From the NCBI GenBank assembly GCA_964654855.1, contig CAZZJS010000003.1:124001-188000 (forward strand): 64,000 nucleotides of DNA, written 5' to 3'. Below the pieces are notes generated by a model that did not search any database, had not been told where the DNA came from, and was given only the letters and a program-made list of their open reading frames with translations. The translations under genes and the position numbers were made by a program. Source of the DNA: JALZUV01 sp964654855. GTDB taxonomy: Bacteria; Pseudomonadota; Alphaproteobacteria; Rickettsiales; JALZUV01. Shown here piece by piece: positions 26,392 through 35,166 of this stretch. Every line of letters begins with the position of its first letter. Within the stretch, counting starts at the first letter, position 1.

Positions 26392-27681
26392 ATGCCAATT
26401 GAAATTTTAATGCCAGCCCTTTCGCCTACGATGACCGAAGGCACGCTCGCTAAATGGACGAAAAAAGAAGGTGATACCGTTGCCGCGGGTGACGTGATTG
26501 CTGAGATAGAAACCGATAAAGCAACGATGGAAGTGGAAGCGGTTGAAGAAGGTACGTTGGGTAAAATCGTCGTTGCTGAGGGCACTGAAATGGTGGCCGT
26601 GAATAAAGTGATCGCCCTATTGCTCGAAGAAGGCGAAGATAAGAAAGCACTGGATGCATGGAAGCCAAAAGAAGAGCCAAAGGCGGAAGCGGCTCCTGTT
26701 GAGGAAGCATCAGGCGATGCACCTGCGGCGCCCGTGGCTGCACCAGCAGGTGCGGTGATTGGTTATCAACCAACGAAGTCTCCTGATTTACCAAGCGATG
26801 TTGCGCCAAAACGTGAAGTGGCGGCTAGCCCAGTTGCGGTGCGCCTCGCTAAAGAAAATGGCGTGAAGCTGGAGAAAGTTAAAGGTACAGGCCCAGCGGG
26901 TCGTATCGTGAAGGAAGATGTTGAAAACTTCCTGAAATACGGTTCAGTCTCCGGCCATGTGACACGCGATGCTGTGCCATTTTCGAAGACAGAAAATAAC
27001 GGTATGCGTAAAACCATCGCTAAGCGTTTATCGGAAGCCAAGCAAACAATTCCGCATTTCTACCTTTCGGTGGAGTGCGAGCTTGATAAGCTGCTCGACA
27101 CGCGCGCGCAGCTAAATGGTGCCGCGCCAACCGATAAAGATGGCAAACCAGATTATAAAATTTCAGTGAATGATTTGGTCATTAAAGCGAGTGCCTTAGC
27201 CTTGCGCGATAAGCCAGAGGCCAATGCAAGTTGGTATGATGATGCGATTGTTTATTATAATGATATCGATGTTTCCGTGGCAGTTTCAACCGATGGCGGT
27301 TTGATTACGCCGATCATCAAAAATGCCGATCAAAAATCGCTGGCGCAAATCTCAACGGAGATGAAATCTCTCGCTAAAAAAGCGCGTGATGGCAAACTCC
27401 AGCCAGAGGAATATCAGGGCGGCGGATTCTCCGTTTCTAACCTCGGTATGTTCGGCATTAAGAGCTTCTCGGCCATCATCAACCCGCCACAAAGCTGCAT
27501 TCTCGCCGTCGGTGCCGGTGAAACGAAATTGAAACTCTTGCGCGATGGCGTGGTGGATGAAATTACTGTGATGACGGTGACTCTCTCAGTTGATCACCGC
27601 TCAGTAGACGGCGTCCTCGGCGCTGAATATCTACAAATCTTCAAAAACTACATCGAAAATCCAGCATTGTTGGTGGGGTAG
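26392..27681 (+). CDS. pdhC: Pyruvate dehydrogenase E2, dihydrolipoamide acetyltransferase
   Basis: 429 residues. One N-terminal lipoyl domain with the lipoylated Lys43 in ETDKATMEVEA, an Ala/Pro/Glu linker, an E3/E1-binding domain (about 143-180, with SPVAVRLAKENG and GTGPAGRIVKEDV), and the catalytic domain ending in DHRSVDG with its active-site His. It transfers acetyl groups to CoA. It is separated from pdhB by the SIMPL gene and from lpdA by a DUF4145 gene. Confidence 0.97.
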   Translation: MPIEILMPALSPTMTEGTLAKWTKKEGDTVAAGDVIAEIETDKATMEVEAVEEGTLGKIVVAEGTEMVAVNKVIALLLEEGEDKKALDAWKPKEEPKAEAAPVEEASGDAPAAPVAAPAGAVIGYQPTKSPDLPSDVAPKREVAASPVAVRLAKENGVKLEKVKGTGPAGRIVKEDVENFLKYGSVSGHVTRDAVPFSKTENNGMRKTIAKRLSEAKQTIPHFYLSVECELDKLLDTRAQLNGAAPTDKDGKPDYKISVNDLVIKASALALRDKPEANASWYDDAIVYYNDIDVSVAVSTDGGLITPIIKNADQKSLAQISTEMKSLAKKARDGKLQPEEYQGGGFSVSNLGMFGIKSFSAIINPPQSCILAVGAGETKLKLLRDGVVDEITVMTVTLSVDHRSVDGVLGAEYLQIFKNYIENPALLVG

Positions 27682-27683
27682 GT

Positions 27684-28349
27684 ATGGGGGCTAGGCTTGT
27701 TGAAACCAGAAATCATAGTTCTTATGATGGTGATGTATTGTCTGCAGTGTGTTCGCACTGTAATAGTAAGGCTAATTTTACGCGCTTTTCTAGCAGTAAG
27801 GATATAAAATTTTTCTCTCCTATTGATGAAAGAACTACAAAGGAGTTTGCGGTAGGAATTAGAATTTGTCCAGATAGAAGATGCAATGGCATCATGTTTT
27901 TATTATATGATCAAGAAAAGGTGGTTATTAATCAGTACCCTGTGCGAGATGTTGAGTTTGATGGAACAGATGTTCCTGATAGCATTGCCAGTACATTCAG
28001 TGAAGCTGTGAAGTGTCATTCACATCATTTCCACACTGCTGCTGCTATAATGATTCGTAGAACATTGGAAGAAGTGTGTGATCATTTTAAATGTACAGGC
28101 AATAATCTTCACGAGAGGTTAGAGACTTTGGGTGATAAGGATATGGTGATACCTAAGAACCTTATGGAAGCTGCTTTCGAGCTCAAAATGCTTGGAAATG
28201 ATGCTGCTCATATCGAATCAAAGAAATATGAAAATATAGGTGCTGAAGAGATTGAGTTGGCTGTAAGTTTGACAAAAGAAATTCTTAAGGCCGCATTTCA
28301 GCTAGAAGGGCTGGTTGTAAAATTACAGAACTTACAAAAGGCAAGTTAG
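27684..28349 (+). CDS. DUF4145 domain protein inserted in the pdh operon
   Basis: 221 residues. The N-terminal part has zinc-ribbon-like Cys pairs (CSHC and CPDRRC). The C-terminal half has the DUF4145 pattern: AAAIMIRRTLEEVCDHF, then LGNDAAHIESKKY. DUF4145 domains are often found in restriction or defence-associated proteins, but no partner gene is here. Base and codon use differ from the neighbours: more AT-rich, with many AGA codons where adjacent genes use CGT/CGC, which suggests recent transfer. It fits precisely between the pdhC stop (2 bp before) and the lpdA ATG (directly after), so it is probably co-expressed. Confidence 0.75.
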   Translation: MGARLVETRNHSSYDGDVLSAVCSHCNSKANFTRFSSSKDIKFFSPIDERTTKEFAVGIRICPDRRCNGIMFLLYDQEKVVINQYPVRDVEFDGTDVPDSIASTFSEAVKCHSHHFHTAAAIMIRRTLEEVCDHFKCTGNNLHERLETLGDKDMVIPKNLMEAAFELKMLGNDAAHIESKKYENIGAEEIELAVSLTKEILKAAFQLEGLVVKLQNLQKAS

Positions 28350-29768
28350 ATGACAGAAAATAATTACGACATTGCAATTATTGGTGGTGGCCCGGGGGGC
28401 TATGTGGCAGCAATTCGCGGTGCGCAATTGGGCAAAAAGGTAGCCGTTGTTGAGCGTGAGCATATGGGTGGCATCTGCCTGAATTGGGGCTGTATTCCAA
28501 CAAAAGCACTTTTACGCTCTTCCGAGATTAATCATTTGCTTCATAATCTTGAAGAGTTTGGCCTATCTGCGAGCAAACCTTCGTTTGATTTTGACGCGAT
28601 TGTGAAGCGCTCGCGTGATGTGTCCGGTCAATTGACTAAGGGCATCGGCATGCTGATGAAAAAGCATAAGATCGATGTGCATGAGGCTCACGGTAAGCTG
28701 GGCGGTAAAGGTACGGTTGCTTTGTTCGACAAAAAAGGCAAGAAAACGGGTGAGTTGAAGGCTGATAATATTATCCTCGCCACGGGTGCGCGTGCACGTG
28801 TGTTGCCGGGTTTTGAGCCTGATGGCGAATCGGTTTGGACGTATAAAGAAGCGCTATTGCCGAAGCGTATGCCGAAGAAGCTGCTTGTGGTGGGTTCAGG
28901 TGCGATTGGCTCAGAGTTTGCGAGCTTCTACCTGAATATGGGTGCAGAAGTGACGCTTTGCGAGTTGATGGATCGTATCCTTCCGGTCGAAGATGCGGAG
29001 ATTTCAAGTTTTACGCAGAAATCGTTTGAGGCGCAGGGCATGAAGGTGCTAACCGGCACGCAAGTGACCGCGTTGGATAAGAAAAAAGGCAAAGTCACTG
29101 CGACGATTAAAGGCGCAGATGGCAAAGAAACGAAACAAGAATTCGATACAGTGATTTCGGCGGTAGGTATCGTGGGTAATACGGAAGGCCTCAATCTTGA
29201 TGGCACTAAAGTGAAGGTCGAACGCAATCAGATTGTGACGGATGAATTCGGCGCAACGGATGAGTCAGGTGTTTGGGCGATTGGCGATGTGGCGGGANNN
29301 NNNNNNNCGGGAGCTCCGTGGCTTGCGCATAAAGCCAGCCATGAAGGCGTTATTTGCGTGGAAGCGATTGCCGGTAAACATCCGCATCCGATGCGTAAAG
29401 ATAATATTCCGGGTTGTACTTATTGTCGTCCGCAAGTGGCATCGGTTGGCTTGACGGAAGCGAAAGCGATTGAAGCGGGTCATGAAGTGAAAGTCGGCCG
29501 ATTCCCATTCATGGGTAATGGTAAGGCGATTGCATTGGGCGAAGCGGAAGGCTTGGTGAAAACTATCTTTGATGTAAAAACCGGTGAGTTACTCGGTGCG
29601 CATATGGTAGGTGCAGAAGTAACCGAGATGATTCAAGGTTATGTGCTGGCACGCCAGATGGAAGCGACTGAAGCGGATTTGATGCATACGATATTCCCGC
29701 ATCCAACGCTTTCAGAGATGATGCATGAGTCGGTGCTAGACGCTTACGATAAGGCGTTGCACATCTAG
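28350..29768 (+). CDS. lpdA: Dihydrolipoamide dehydrogenase (E3), interrupted by an assembly gap
   Basis: 472 codons including the gap. FAD motif IGGGPGGYVA, redox Cys43 and Cys48 in GGICLNWGCIPTK, NAD motif VVGSGAIGSEFA, and the C-terminal His-Pro dyad in HPTLSE. It reoxidises the lipoyl group of E2 with NAD+. Ten Ns (29298-29307) fall in the second FAD motif, GDVAG. The five bases before the gap (CGGGA) are repeated right after it, and joining them restores GDVAGAPWLAHKA, so the gene is probably intact. Confidence 0.96.
   Translation: MTENNYDIAIIGGGPGGYVAAIRGAQLGKKVAVVEREHMGGICLNWGCIPTKALLRSSEINHLLHNLEEFGLSASKPSFDFDAIVKRSRDVSGQLTKGIGMLMKKHKIDVHEAHGKLGGKGTVALFDKKGKKTGELKADNIILATGARARVLPGFEPDGESVWTYKEALLPKRMPKKLLVVGSGAIGSEFASFYLNMGAEVTLCELMDRILPVEDAEISSFTQKSFEAQGMKVLTGTQVTALDKKKGKVTATIKGADGKETKQEFDTVISAVGIVGNTEGLNLDGTKVKVERNQIVTDEFGATDESGVWAIGDVAGXXXXGAPWLAHKASHEGVICVEAIAGKHPHPMRKDNIPGCTYCRPQVASVGLTEAKAIEAGHEVKVGRFPFMGNGKAIALGEAEGLVKTIFDVKTGELLGAHMVGAEVTEMIQGYVLARQMEATEADLMHTIFPHPTLSEMMHESVLDAYDKALHI
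29298..29307. other. Assembly gap of 10 N inside lpdA
   Basis: Ten undetermined bases. CGGGA occurs on both sides of the gap, as expected when two overlapping contig ends were joined without merging. The true distance is then probably 15 bases shorter. Confidence 0.9.
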
Positions 29769-30793
29769 TTGATAGGCGTGAAGTCTTCGCCCTTTAGCAA
29801 TTTCTCAACATAATCCCAATTTACTTTTTTGCGTAAACTGCGATGGCGGATCACGTGTTGATCTTTGTCCGCAGGCATTTCAATGCCCCAGAGAGGTTGC
29901 GCGCTATCAGGTGTCATACCATAGCGGGCATCACCGATAGTGAAGCTGCCATCAGGGCGGTCATGGCGGCTCAAATAGTGGGCAGAAAAGAATTGGAAAC
30001 GGCGTAAGTCGGAGCCGGCGACGGTACTCTCAGGATAATATTCAAATACCTTGTTATTTAATATTGTGGCGCTCTCACCGCGTTTGAGGCTCGCCCTATC
30101 AGACCAGTAAGGAATATGAAGTGCATGAGTTTGCCAGCGATTGGTGGCTTTATCATGATATAAAACGCGCCAGAGCCATAGGTTGCCGATGGTTGGGCGC
30201 AGGGTGAGTTTTTCATAGTGAGCTGATTGTTGATTCAGCCAGTCAGTCGCGATATTTGTTGCACGGTATTGCTGCCAACTTCCGAGCAGGATATAGGCAA
30301 GCATCCAGAGCATGGCAGCCATCGTATCATCCCAGCTTTTGCGAATTAGTGCGGCGAGCAGCAATAATAAAGCGGGTAGGGTATAGAGCGGGTCGATAAT
30401 GCCAATCAGGTTCCAGCTTTCACGTGCATTTGTGAAAGGCCAAAGTAGATGCGTGCCATAGCCGGTGCAGCTATCAAGGGCTCCATGAGTGAGTACGCCT
30501 AAAAAGGCAAAGAACCATGCCTGTTTGAAGCTAAGTGATTTGCGTATCCACGGTAAAAGCCAAAAGAAGGTAGCGACGAGTAACCCGCCAATAGGCGTGA
30601 AAGCGAGTGAGTGTGTGAAGTGTCGGTGATATTCTAACGCTAAGAGCGGGTCGGTATTCGAGTGAATGATGACATCTAAATCAGGCGCCATGCCTGCACA
30701 CGCACCAATAAAGAGCGCAGAGCGCATTGAATGTTTCTTGGCAAAAGCACCTGCGAGTACGGCACCCGTAACCGCTTGACTAAGAGGGTCCAT
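29765..30793 (-). CDS. YdjM-like membrane-bound putative metal-dependent hydrolase
   Basis: 342 residues. Begins MDPLSQAVTGAVLAGAF and has the conserved DLDVIIH, YHRHFTHSLAF and THGALDSCTGYGT motifs of the YdjM/DUF457 family, with several membrane helices in the first ~200 residues. The Asp/His residues probably bind metal. The remaining ~140 residues are soluble. The family has no firm biochemical role. Its stop codon overlaps the lpdA stop on the other strand within a CTAG, and its start overlaps the end of the COQ9-like gene. Confidence 0.82.
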   Translation of the reverse strand: MDPLSQAVTGAVLAGAFAKKHSMRSALFIGACAGMAPDLDVIIHSNTDPLLALEYHRHFTHSLAFTPIGGLLVATFFWLLPWIRKSLSFKQAWFFAFLGVLTHGALDSCTGYGTHLLWPFTNARESWNLIGIIDPLYTLPALLLLLAALIRKSWDDTMAAMLWMLAYILLGSWQQYRATNIATDWLNQQSAHYEKLTLRPTIGNLWLWRVLYHDKATNRWQTHALHIPYWSDRASLKRGESATILNNKVFEYYPESTVAGSDLRRFQFFSAHYLSRHDRPDGSFTIGDARYGMTPDSAQPLWGIEMPADKDQHVIRHRSLRKKVNWDYVEKLLKGEDFTPIN

Positions 30794-31443
30794 TAAGCTG
30801 CTTTCATTCCGAACTTAGAAAACCAACTCTGACACTCAGCTTTCCATTTGCCGAAAGCACGCACGTTATTTAGACGGCGATCAAGAAACGCGGCGGTATC
30901 TGCAAAATCGTCAGATTCATCATTCAGCCAGTAATAAAGGGTGCTGCTATAAACTCCCGCGAGCGTGATGCGCTTGGTGTACCAATTAAAGTCAGTCGCT
31001 TCATCGCCAGCGAGCCGCCATAGGCTATCGCAGGTTTCATGGAGTAGCTTTAAACCGAGTGGTGCATTAAGCGGCATGGATAAAAGTGATAAGCCCTTAC
31101 GCACAGCTTCTTTTTGATTTGCCGCATGTTCAAAACGTTTGAGTATCCCCATACGGATTTTGACGGGTATAGGCATTTCAGCGAAGGCTTTATCTTTGCT
31201 GAGTGCTGTTACGACGGCTTTATCTGCCCAGCGGCTATGAAAAGCGATGGCATCAAGTGCGCCCTTAGGGAATAGGAGTGGGAGTAAATCAGTATCAATC
31301 TCACATTCGTCTGCCGCACGTTGCAGCGTGATATCTGACCAGCCATCAAACACCACATGCGGCAAGGCGGCCATGACGACCGCCTCGCGCTGTGAGTCTA
31401 GTGGATTTGCGTTAGGCTGCTTTGGCTTGCTTGGCATTGGCAA
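30793..31443 (-). CDS. COQ9 family protein
   Basis: 216 residues. ALPHVVFDGWSDITLQRAADE near the N terminus is the TetR-like helix-turn-helix-derived start of COQ9 proteins, and DFNWYTKRITLAGVYSSTLYYWLND is their hallmark. Bacterial and mitochondrial COQ9 bind lipids and assist ubiquinone synthesis. The start at 31443 lies inside the end of sodB; an internal Met at 31437 is an alternative, but the conserved QREAVVMAALPHV segment excludes later starts. ubiG, another ubiquinone gene, is 24 kb away. Confidence 0.88.
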   Translation of the reverse strand: MPMPSKPKQPNANPLDSQREAVVMAALPHVVFDGWSDITLQRAADECEIDTDLLPLLFPKGALDAIAFHSRWADKAVVTALSKDKAFAEMPIPVKIRMGILKRFEHAANQKEAVRKGLSLLSMPLNAPLGLKLLHETCDSLWRLAGDEATDFNWYTKRITLAGVYSSTLYYWLNDESDDFADTAAFLDRRLNNVRAFGKWKAECQSWFSKFGMKAA

Positions 31444-32032
31444 AATTCTCAGCCACGAAATTCCAATTTACCAATTTACCCAAGAAGTCACCCATATAAT
31501 CAGGGCGACGGTTTTGGTAATCGAGGTAATAAGCATGCTCCCATACATCCATAGTGAGAAGCGCTGTTTCGCCATGTGCCATTGGAAGGTCAGCGTTGAG
31601 AGTTTTCGTCACTTTCAATTTACCTGAAGCGTCCATTACAAGCCAAGCCCAGCCTGAGCCGAAGCGTCCGCCGCCAGCAGCTTTAAACTGAGTTGCAAAT
31701 TCTTCAAATGAACCGAAATCAGCGTTGATTGCATCCGCTAGTTCACCTGTTGGAGTGCCACCGCCATTAGGTGTCATGCTATTCCAATAGAAAGTATGGT
31801 TCCATACTTGCGCCGCATTGTTAAATAGGCCTGATTTAGGTTCAGCTTTTGCCGCAACCATAATGATTTCTTCAAGTGACTTACCTTCAAGGTCAGTGCC
31901 AGCGATAAGCTCGTTCAATTTGTTCACGTAAGCATTATGGTGTTTGCCGTGGTGGAAGCTAAGCGTATTTGCTGAGATATGCGGTTCTAGCGCATCTTGC
32001 GCGTAAGGAAGTGCGGGTAGTTCAAAAGCCAT
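31412..32032 (-). CDS. sodB: Superoxide dismutase, iron type
   Basis: 206 residues from the ATG at 32032, preceded by GGAGAG; the longer open frame adds 14 atypical residues. Metal ligands: His27 in SFHHGKHH, His in VWNHTFYW, and Asp/His in DVWEHAYYLDYQNRR. NNAAQVWNHTFYW, with its Gln, is the iron-SOD form. It removes superoxide in the cytoplasm. A promoter and a Fur-like palindrome lie upstream. Confidence 0.96.
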   Translation of the reverse strand: MAFELPALPYAQDALEPHISANTLSFHHGKHHNAYVNKLNELIAGTDLEGKSLEEIIMVAAKAEPKSGLFNNAAQVWNHTFYWNSMTPNGGGTPTGELADAINADFGSFEEFATQFKAAGGGRFGSGWAWLVMDASGKLKVTKTLNADLPMAHGETALLTMDVWEHAYYLDYQNRRPDYMGDFLGKLVNWNFVAENFANAKQAKAA

Positions 32033-32062
32033 ATTGGTCTCTCCGTTAGTTATGATGGAAAG

Positions 32063-32091
32063 AAGATAGGGCACGCACTGTTTAGATTCAA
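32063..32091 (-). promoter_or_regulatory. sodB promoter
   Basis: Read on the minus strand: TTGAAT (32091-32086), a 17-bp spacer and TATCTT (32068-32063), 30 bp before the sodB ATG. Confidence 0.5.
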
Positions 32092-32111
32092 CAAGCTATT
32101 GAGAAATAATA

Positions 32112-32136
32112 TTAATTGAGAATGGTTCTCAATTAA
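32112..32136. promoter_or_regulatory. 25-bp perfect palindrome at the gltX stop, Fur-box-like
   Basis: Eleven-base arms (TTAATTGAGAA and TTCTCAATTAA) flank a 3-base centre TGG. The core TGAGAAT-N-TTCTCA resembles the 7-1-7 pattern of Fur/Mur operators. It lies 20 bp upstream of the sodB -35 element and includes the gltX stop codon. It could also form an RNA hairpin ending gltX. Confidence 0.5.
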
Positions 32137-33467
32137 GCCGCTTTTCCTTTTAGGCGCTCAATTGCGGTTTCTTTGGGCAATAACTCAAATACACGTGCCA
32201 TTTCGGGGCCATCTTCGCGGCCGGTTAGGGCTTTGCGTAGGGGCATGAAGAGTTGCTTACCTTTGCGGCCTGAGGTTTCCTTGAGGGTATTTGTCCATTC
32301 TTTGAAGGATTCAACATTATTAATTGCATCGGCTGCTTGGGCGCAATATTCGCTATCTTCAGCATCGATGGCCGGCTCTAGAGGTTCTTTTAAGATTTGC
32401 CACCAGTCTTTAATATCGGCCAATTTATGTAAATTGGGACGCGTGCTATTCCAAAAAGTTTCACCCACTTGGGTGAGCCCCATTGCATGCACTCGGTCTT
32501 TCACTTCTTTAAAATGGCTGACACTGAGGATGCTGTGATTGAGGCGTTCTAGCTCGCCTTCATCATAATTGGCAGCCGCGCGGCCAAATTTATCAATATC
32601 AAATTGTTCGATTAGTTCTTCGATTTTGAGGAAGGGTTCCACTGGGTCGGAGGTGCCGAGGCGTGCGAGAAGGCTATTCACACTCATTGCTTCATAGCCG
32701 TCATTGCGTAGGCCCACTACCGTGCCGCCTTCGCCCGTACGTTTGGAAAGCTTCGTATCTTTCATTTGCAATAATGCGTTATGCGAAAAAATAGGAGGGG
32801 TGTAGCCGAGTGCCTCAAAAATCTGAATTTGAACGGCAGTGTTGGTGACATGATCTTCACCTCGTAAGATATGGGTCGCACCTGTTTCGCCATCATCGAC
32901 AGTAGAAGAAAGCGTATAGAGCGGCACGCCATCCGCACGTACAAGCACGGGGTCTGAAATATGCGCCGTACGCAGCTTTTGAGCCCCGCGAATCAGATCA
33001 TTCCATTCAATGTCTTTATCATCTAATTTAAAGCGCCAGTGAGGTTTTTTGCCTTCAGCCTCTAGCTCTTCAATTTGATCTTTTGTAAGCTTGAGCGCTG
33101 CACGATCATAGATAGGCGGCTTGCCACGTGATGCCAGCATTTTGCGTTTAATATCCAACTCTTCTGCCGTTTCGTAGCAGGGATAGAGATGGCCGGATTC
33201 AATCAGTTTTTGTTTCGCGCGTTCGTAATGCTCCATACGATCTTGCTGGCGAAATTCGCGATCCCATCCAAGGCCGAGCCATTGTAAATCTTCGCGGATA
33301 CCGTCTTCATATTCGCGGGTCGAGCGCTCGGTATCTGTATCGTCAAAACGCAGGATAAATTGTCCGCCATGTTTACGCGCAAATAACCAGTTAATAAGCG
33401 CCGTACGCAGGTTGCCTACATGTAGCAAACCTGTCGGCGAAGGAGCAAATCGTACAGAAACAGTCAT
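32133..33467 (-). CDS. gltX: Glutamyl-tRNA synthetase
   Basis: 444 residues. The class I HIGH equivalent is HVGN in RFAPSPTGLLHVGNLRTAL; the KMSKS equivalent is KLSKRTGEG. It charges tRNA-Glu. Alphaproteobacteria often carry two GluRS genes, one of which serves tRNA-Gln; which type this is cannot be decided here. It follows nadE by 33 bp and precedes sodB. No Shine-Dalgarno sequence is visible at its start. Confidence 0.96.
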   Translation of the reverse strand: MTVSVRFAPSPTGLLHVGNLRTALINWLFARKHGGQFILRFDDTDTERSTREYEDGIREDLQWLGLGWDREFRQQDRMEHYERAKQKLIESGHLYPCYETAEELDIKRKMLASRGKPPIYDRAALKLTKDQIEELEAEGKKPHWRFKLDDKDIEWNDLIRGAQKLRTAHISDPVLVRADGVPLYTLSSTVDDGETGATHILRGEDHVTNTAVQIQIFEALGYTPPIFSHNALLQMKDTKLSKRTGEGGTVVGLRNDGYEAMSVNSLLARLGTSDPVEPFLKIEELIEQFDIDKFGRAAANYDEGELERLNHSILSVSHFKEVKDRVHAMGLTQVGETFWNSTRPNLHKLADIKDWWQILKEPLEPAIDAEDSEYCAQAADAINNVESFKEWTNTLKETSGRKGKQLFMPLRKALTGREDGPEMARVFELLPKETAIERLKGKAA

Positions 33468-33500
33468 GGGAAAGTATGTAGGGCAAAAGCATAGAAAATG

Positions 33501-35165
33501 CTAGTTCCTAAATCGATTCACAATCGGGTAGCGGCGGTCACTACCGAAAGCCATGGAGGAGACTTTAGTGCCGGGGGCGGCTTGGCGGCGTTTATATTCA
33601 GCGCCGTAGAGGAGTTTGGCGACATGACGGACGGTTTCTTCCGCATGGCCTTTAGCCGTGATATTGGCCATGGAGAGTTCGTTCTCAATGAGCATTCTTA
33701 AGATATCATCGAGCTGATCATAAGGGGGAAGGGAGTCCTCGTCTTTTTGGTCAGGGCGCAGTTCAGCGGAGGGCGGTTTGGTGATGATACGTTCCGGCAT
33801 CACGGCTCCATCAGGGCCGAGGCTGTTATATTGCGGTTTTGTTTTGTTGCGCCATTTTGCGAGTTTGAATACGGTCGTTTTATACATATCAATCAATGGA
33901 TTATACCCGCCGCACATATCACCGTATAGCGTGCAGTAACCAACGGCAACTTCCGATTTATTGCCCGTCGTCAGCACCAACCAGCCCATTTTATTGGAAA
34001 TTGCCATAATGAGATTGCCGCGCAAGCGTGATTGGATATTCTCTTCGGTCACATCCGCTTCTTTCCCTTCGAAGAGAGGAGATAGGGTTGATTCCATCAC
34101 TTGCATCGCAGGCTGAATATCCAATGTTTCGAGTTTTACGCCCAGCATTTCAGCGCATTGAGTGGCATCTTCGGTGCTTTCGGTGCTGCTATAGGGCGAG
34201 GGCATGTAAACGCAGTGGACTTTATCGGCGCCTAATGCATCCACTGCGATAGCGGCTGTCAGTGCAGAATCAATCCCGCCTGAGAGTGCGATAAGCACTT
34301 CAGAGAAACCAGACTTTTGAACATAATCACGTAAACCCAACATGGCTGCTTGATACATCGTCTCATGCATATTGAGTTTGGGGGCCATAGCATCGGAGCG
34401 TGTGGGGGTTAAGATAGCATCACCCTTGCTATCGCGGCTAAGATCAAAAGTTTTGCTTTCTTCTTTGAAGCGCGTGAGGCGGGCGACTTTCTTTCCTTTT
34501 GCGTTTAGCACAAAAGAACTTCCGTCAAAGACGAGGTCATCCTGTCCGCCGAGTTGGTTTATATATGCTAGGGGTGCTGCATGATGCTGTAGTACATTTT
34601 TACGCGCAGTTTTTAGGCGTAAATTGGTTTTTCCTGCCTCAAACGGGCTACCATTTATGCTGATATAGATATCGGGTTTTTGTGATGCAATATGTTTGGC
34701 AACATCGACGTCCCACATATCCTCGCATACAAATAGGCCGAGGCGATATTGCTTCCACTCGACCACGAAGGCAGGTTCGCCCGCATGAAATAGGCGTTTT
34801 TCGTCAAACACGCCATAATTAGGCAGGGCTGCTTTATCTTGGCGGTAGTGGATTTCGCCATTCGAGAGCCAAAATAGGCTATTGGTGGGTTTGCCTTCCA
34901 CCTCCCAAAGTCCGCCGATAAAGGCTTCACATGTCATAGAGGCGCTCCACGTTGCCAATTCCTTTACGGCATCCATTGAGGCTTTGCGGAAGGATTCGCG
35001 CAAGACTAAGTCCTCCACTGGATAAGCCGTGGTGCACATCTCGGGAAATACGACTAGATTACTACCCGCGTCCTGCGCTGCTTGCCACTCGCGTTTTACA
35101 AGTTCAACATTGCCCGCAATATCCCCCACGGTAGGGTTAATCTGTGCGAGCGTAATTTTGGGCAT
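33501..35165 (-). CDS. nadE: Glutamine-dependent NAD+ synthase
   Basis: 554 residues, two domains. The N-terminal nitrilase-type glutaminase has Glu42 (VVFPEM), the Lys in RQDKAALPNYGVFDE, and Cys in LFVCEDMW. The C-terminal synthetase has the ATP loop ALSGGIDSALT and STGNKSE-type LTTGNKSEVAVGY. It amidates deamido-NAD with ammonia released from glutamine. The start is 1 bp from the etfA stop, so it is translated in the etf operon. Confidence 0.96.
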   Translation of the reverse strand: MPKITLAQINPTVGDIAGNVELVKREWQAAQDAGSNLVVFPEMCTTAYPVEDLVLRESFRKASMDAVKELATWSASMTCEAFIGGLWEVEGKPTNSLFWLSNGEIHYRQDKAALPNYGVFDEKRLFHAGEPAFVVEWKQYRLGLFVCEDMWDVDVAKHIASQKPDIYISINGSPFEAGKTNLRLKTARKNVLQHHAAPLAYINQLGGQDDLVFDGSSFVLNAKGKKVARLTRFKEESKTFDLSRDSKGDAILTPTRSDAMAPKLNMHETMYQAAMLGLRDYVQKSGFSEVLIALSGGIDSALTAAIAVDALGADKVHCVYMPSPYSSTESTEDATQCAEMLGVKLETLDIQPAMQVMESTLSPLFEGKEADVTEENIQSRLRGNLIMAISNKMGWLVLTTGNKSEVAVGYCTLYGDMCGGYNPLIDMYKTTVFKLAKWRNKTKPQYNSLGPDGAVMPERIITKPPSAELRPDQKDEDSLPPYDQLDDILRMLIENELSMANITAKGHAEETVRHVAKLLYGAEYKRRQAAPGTKVSSMAFGSDRRYPIVNRFRN

Positions 35166-35166
35166 C

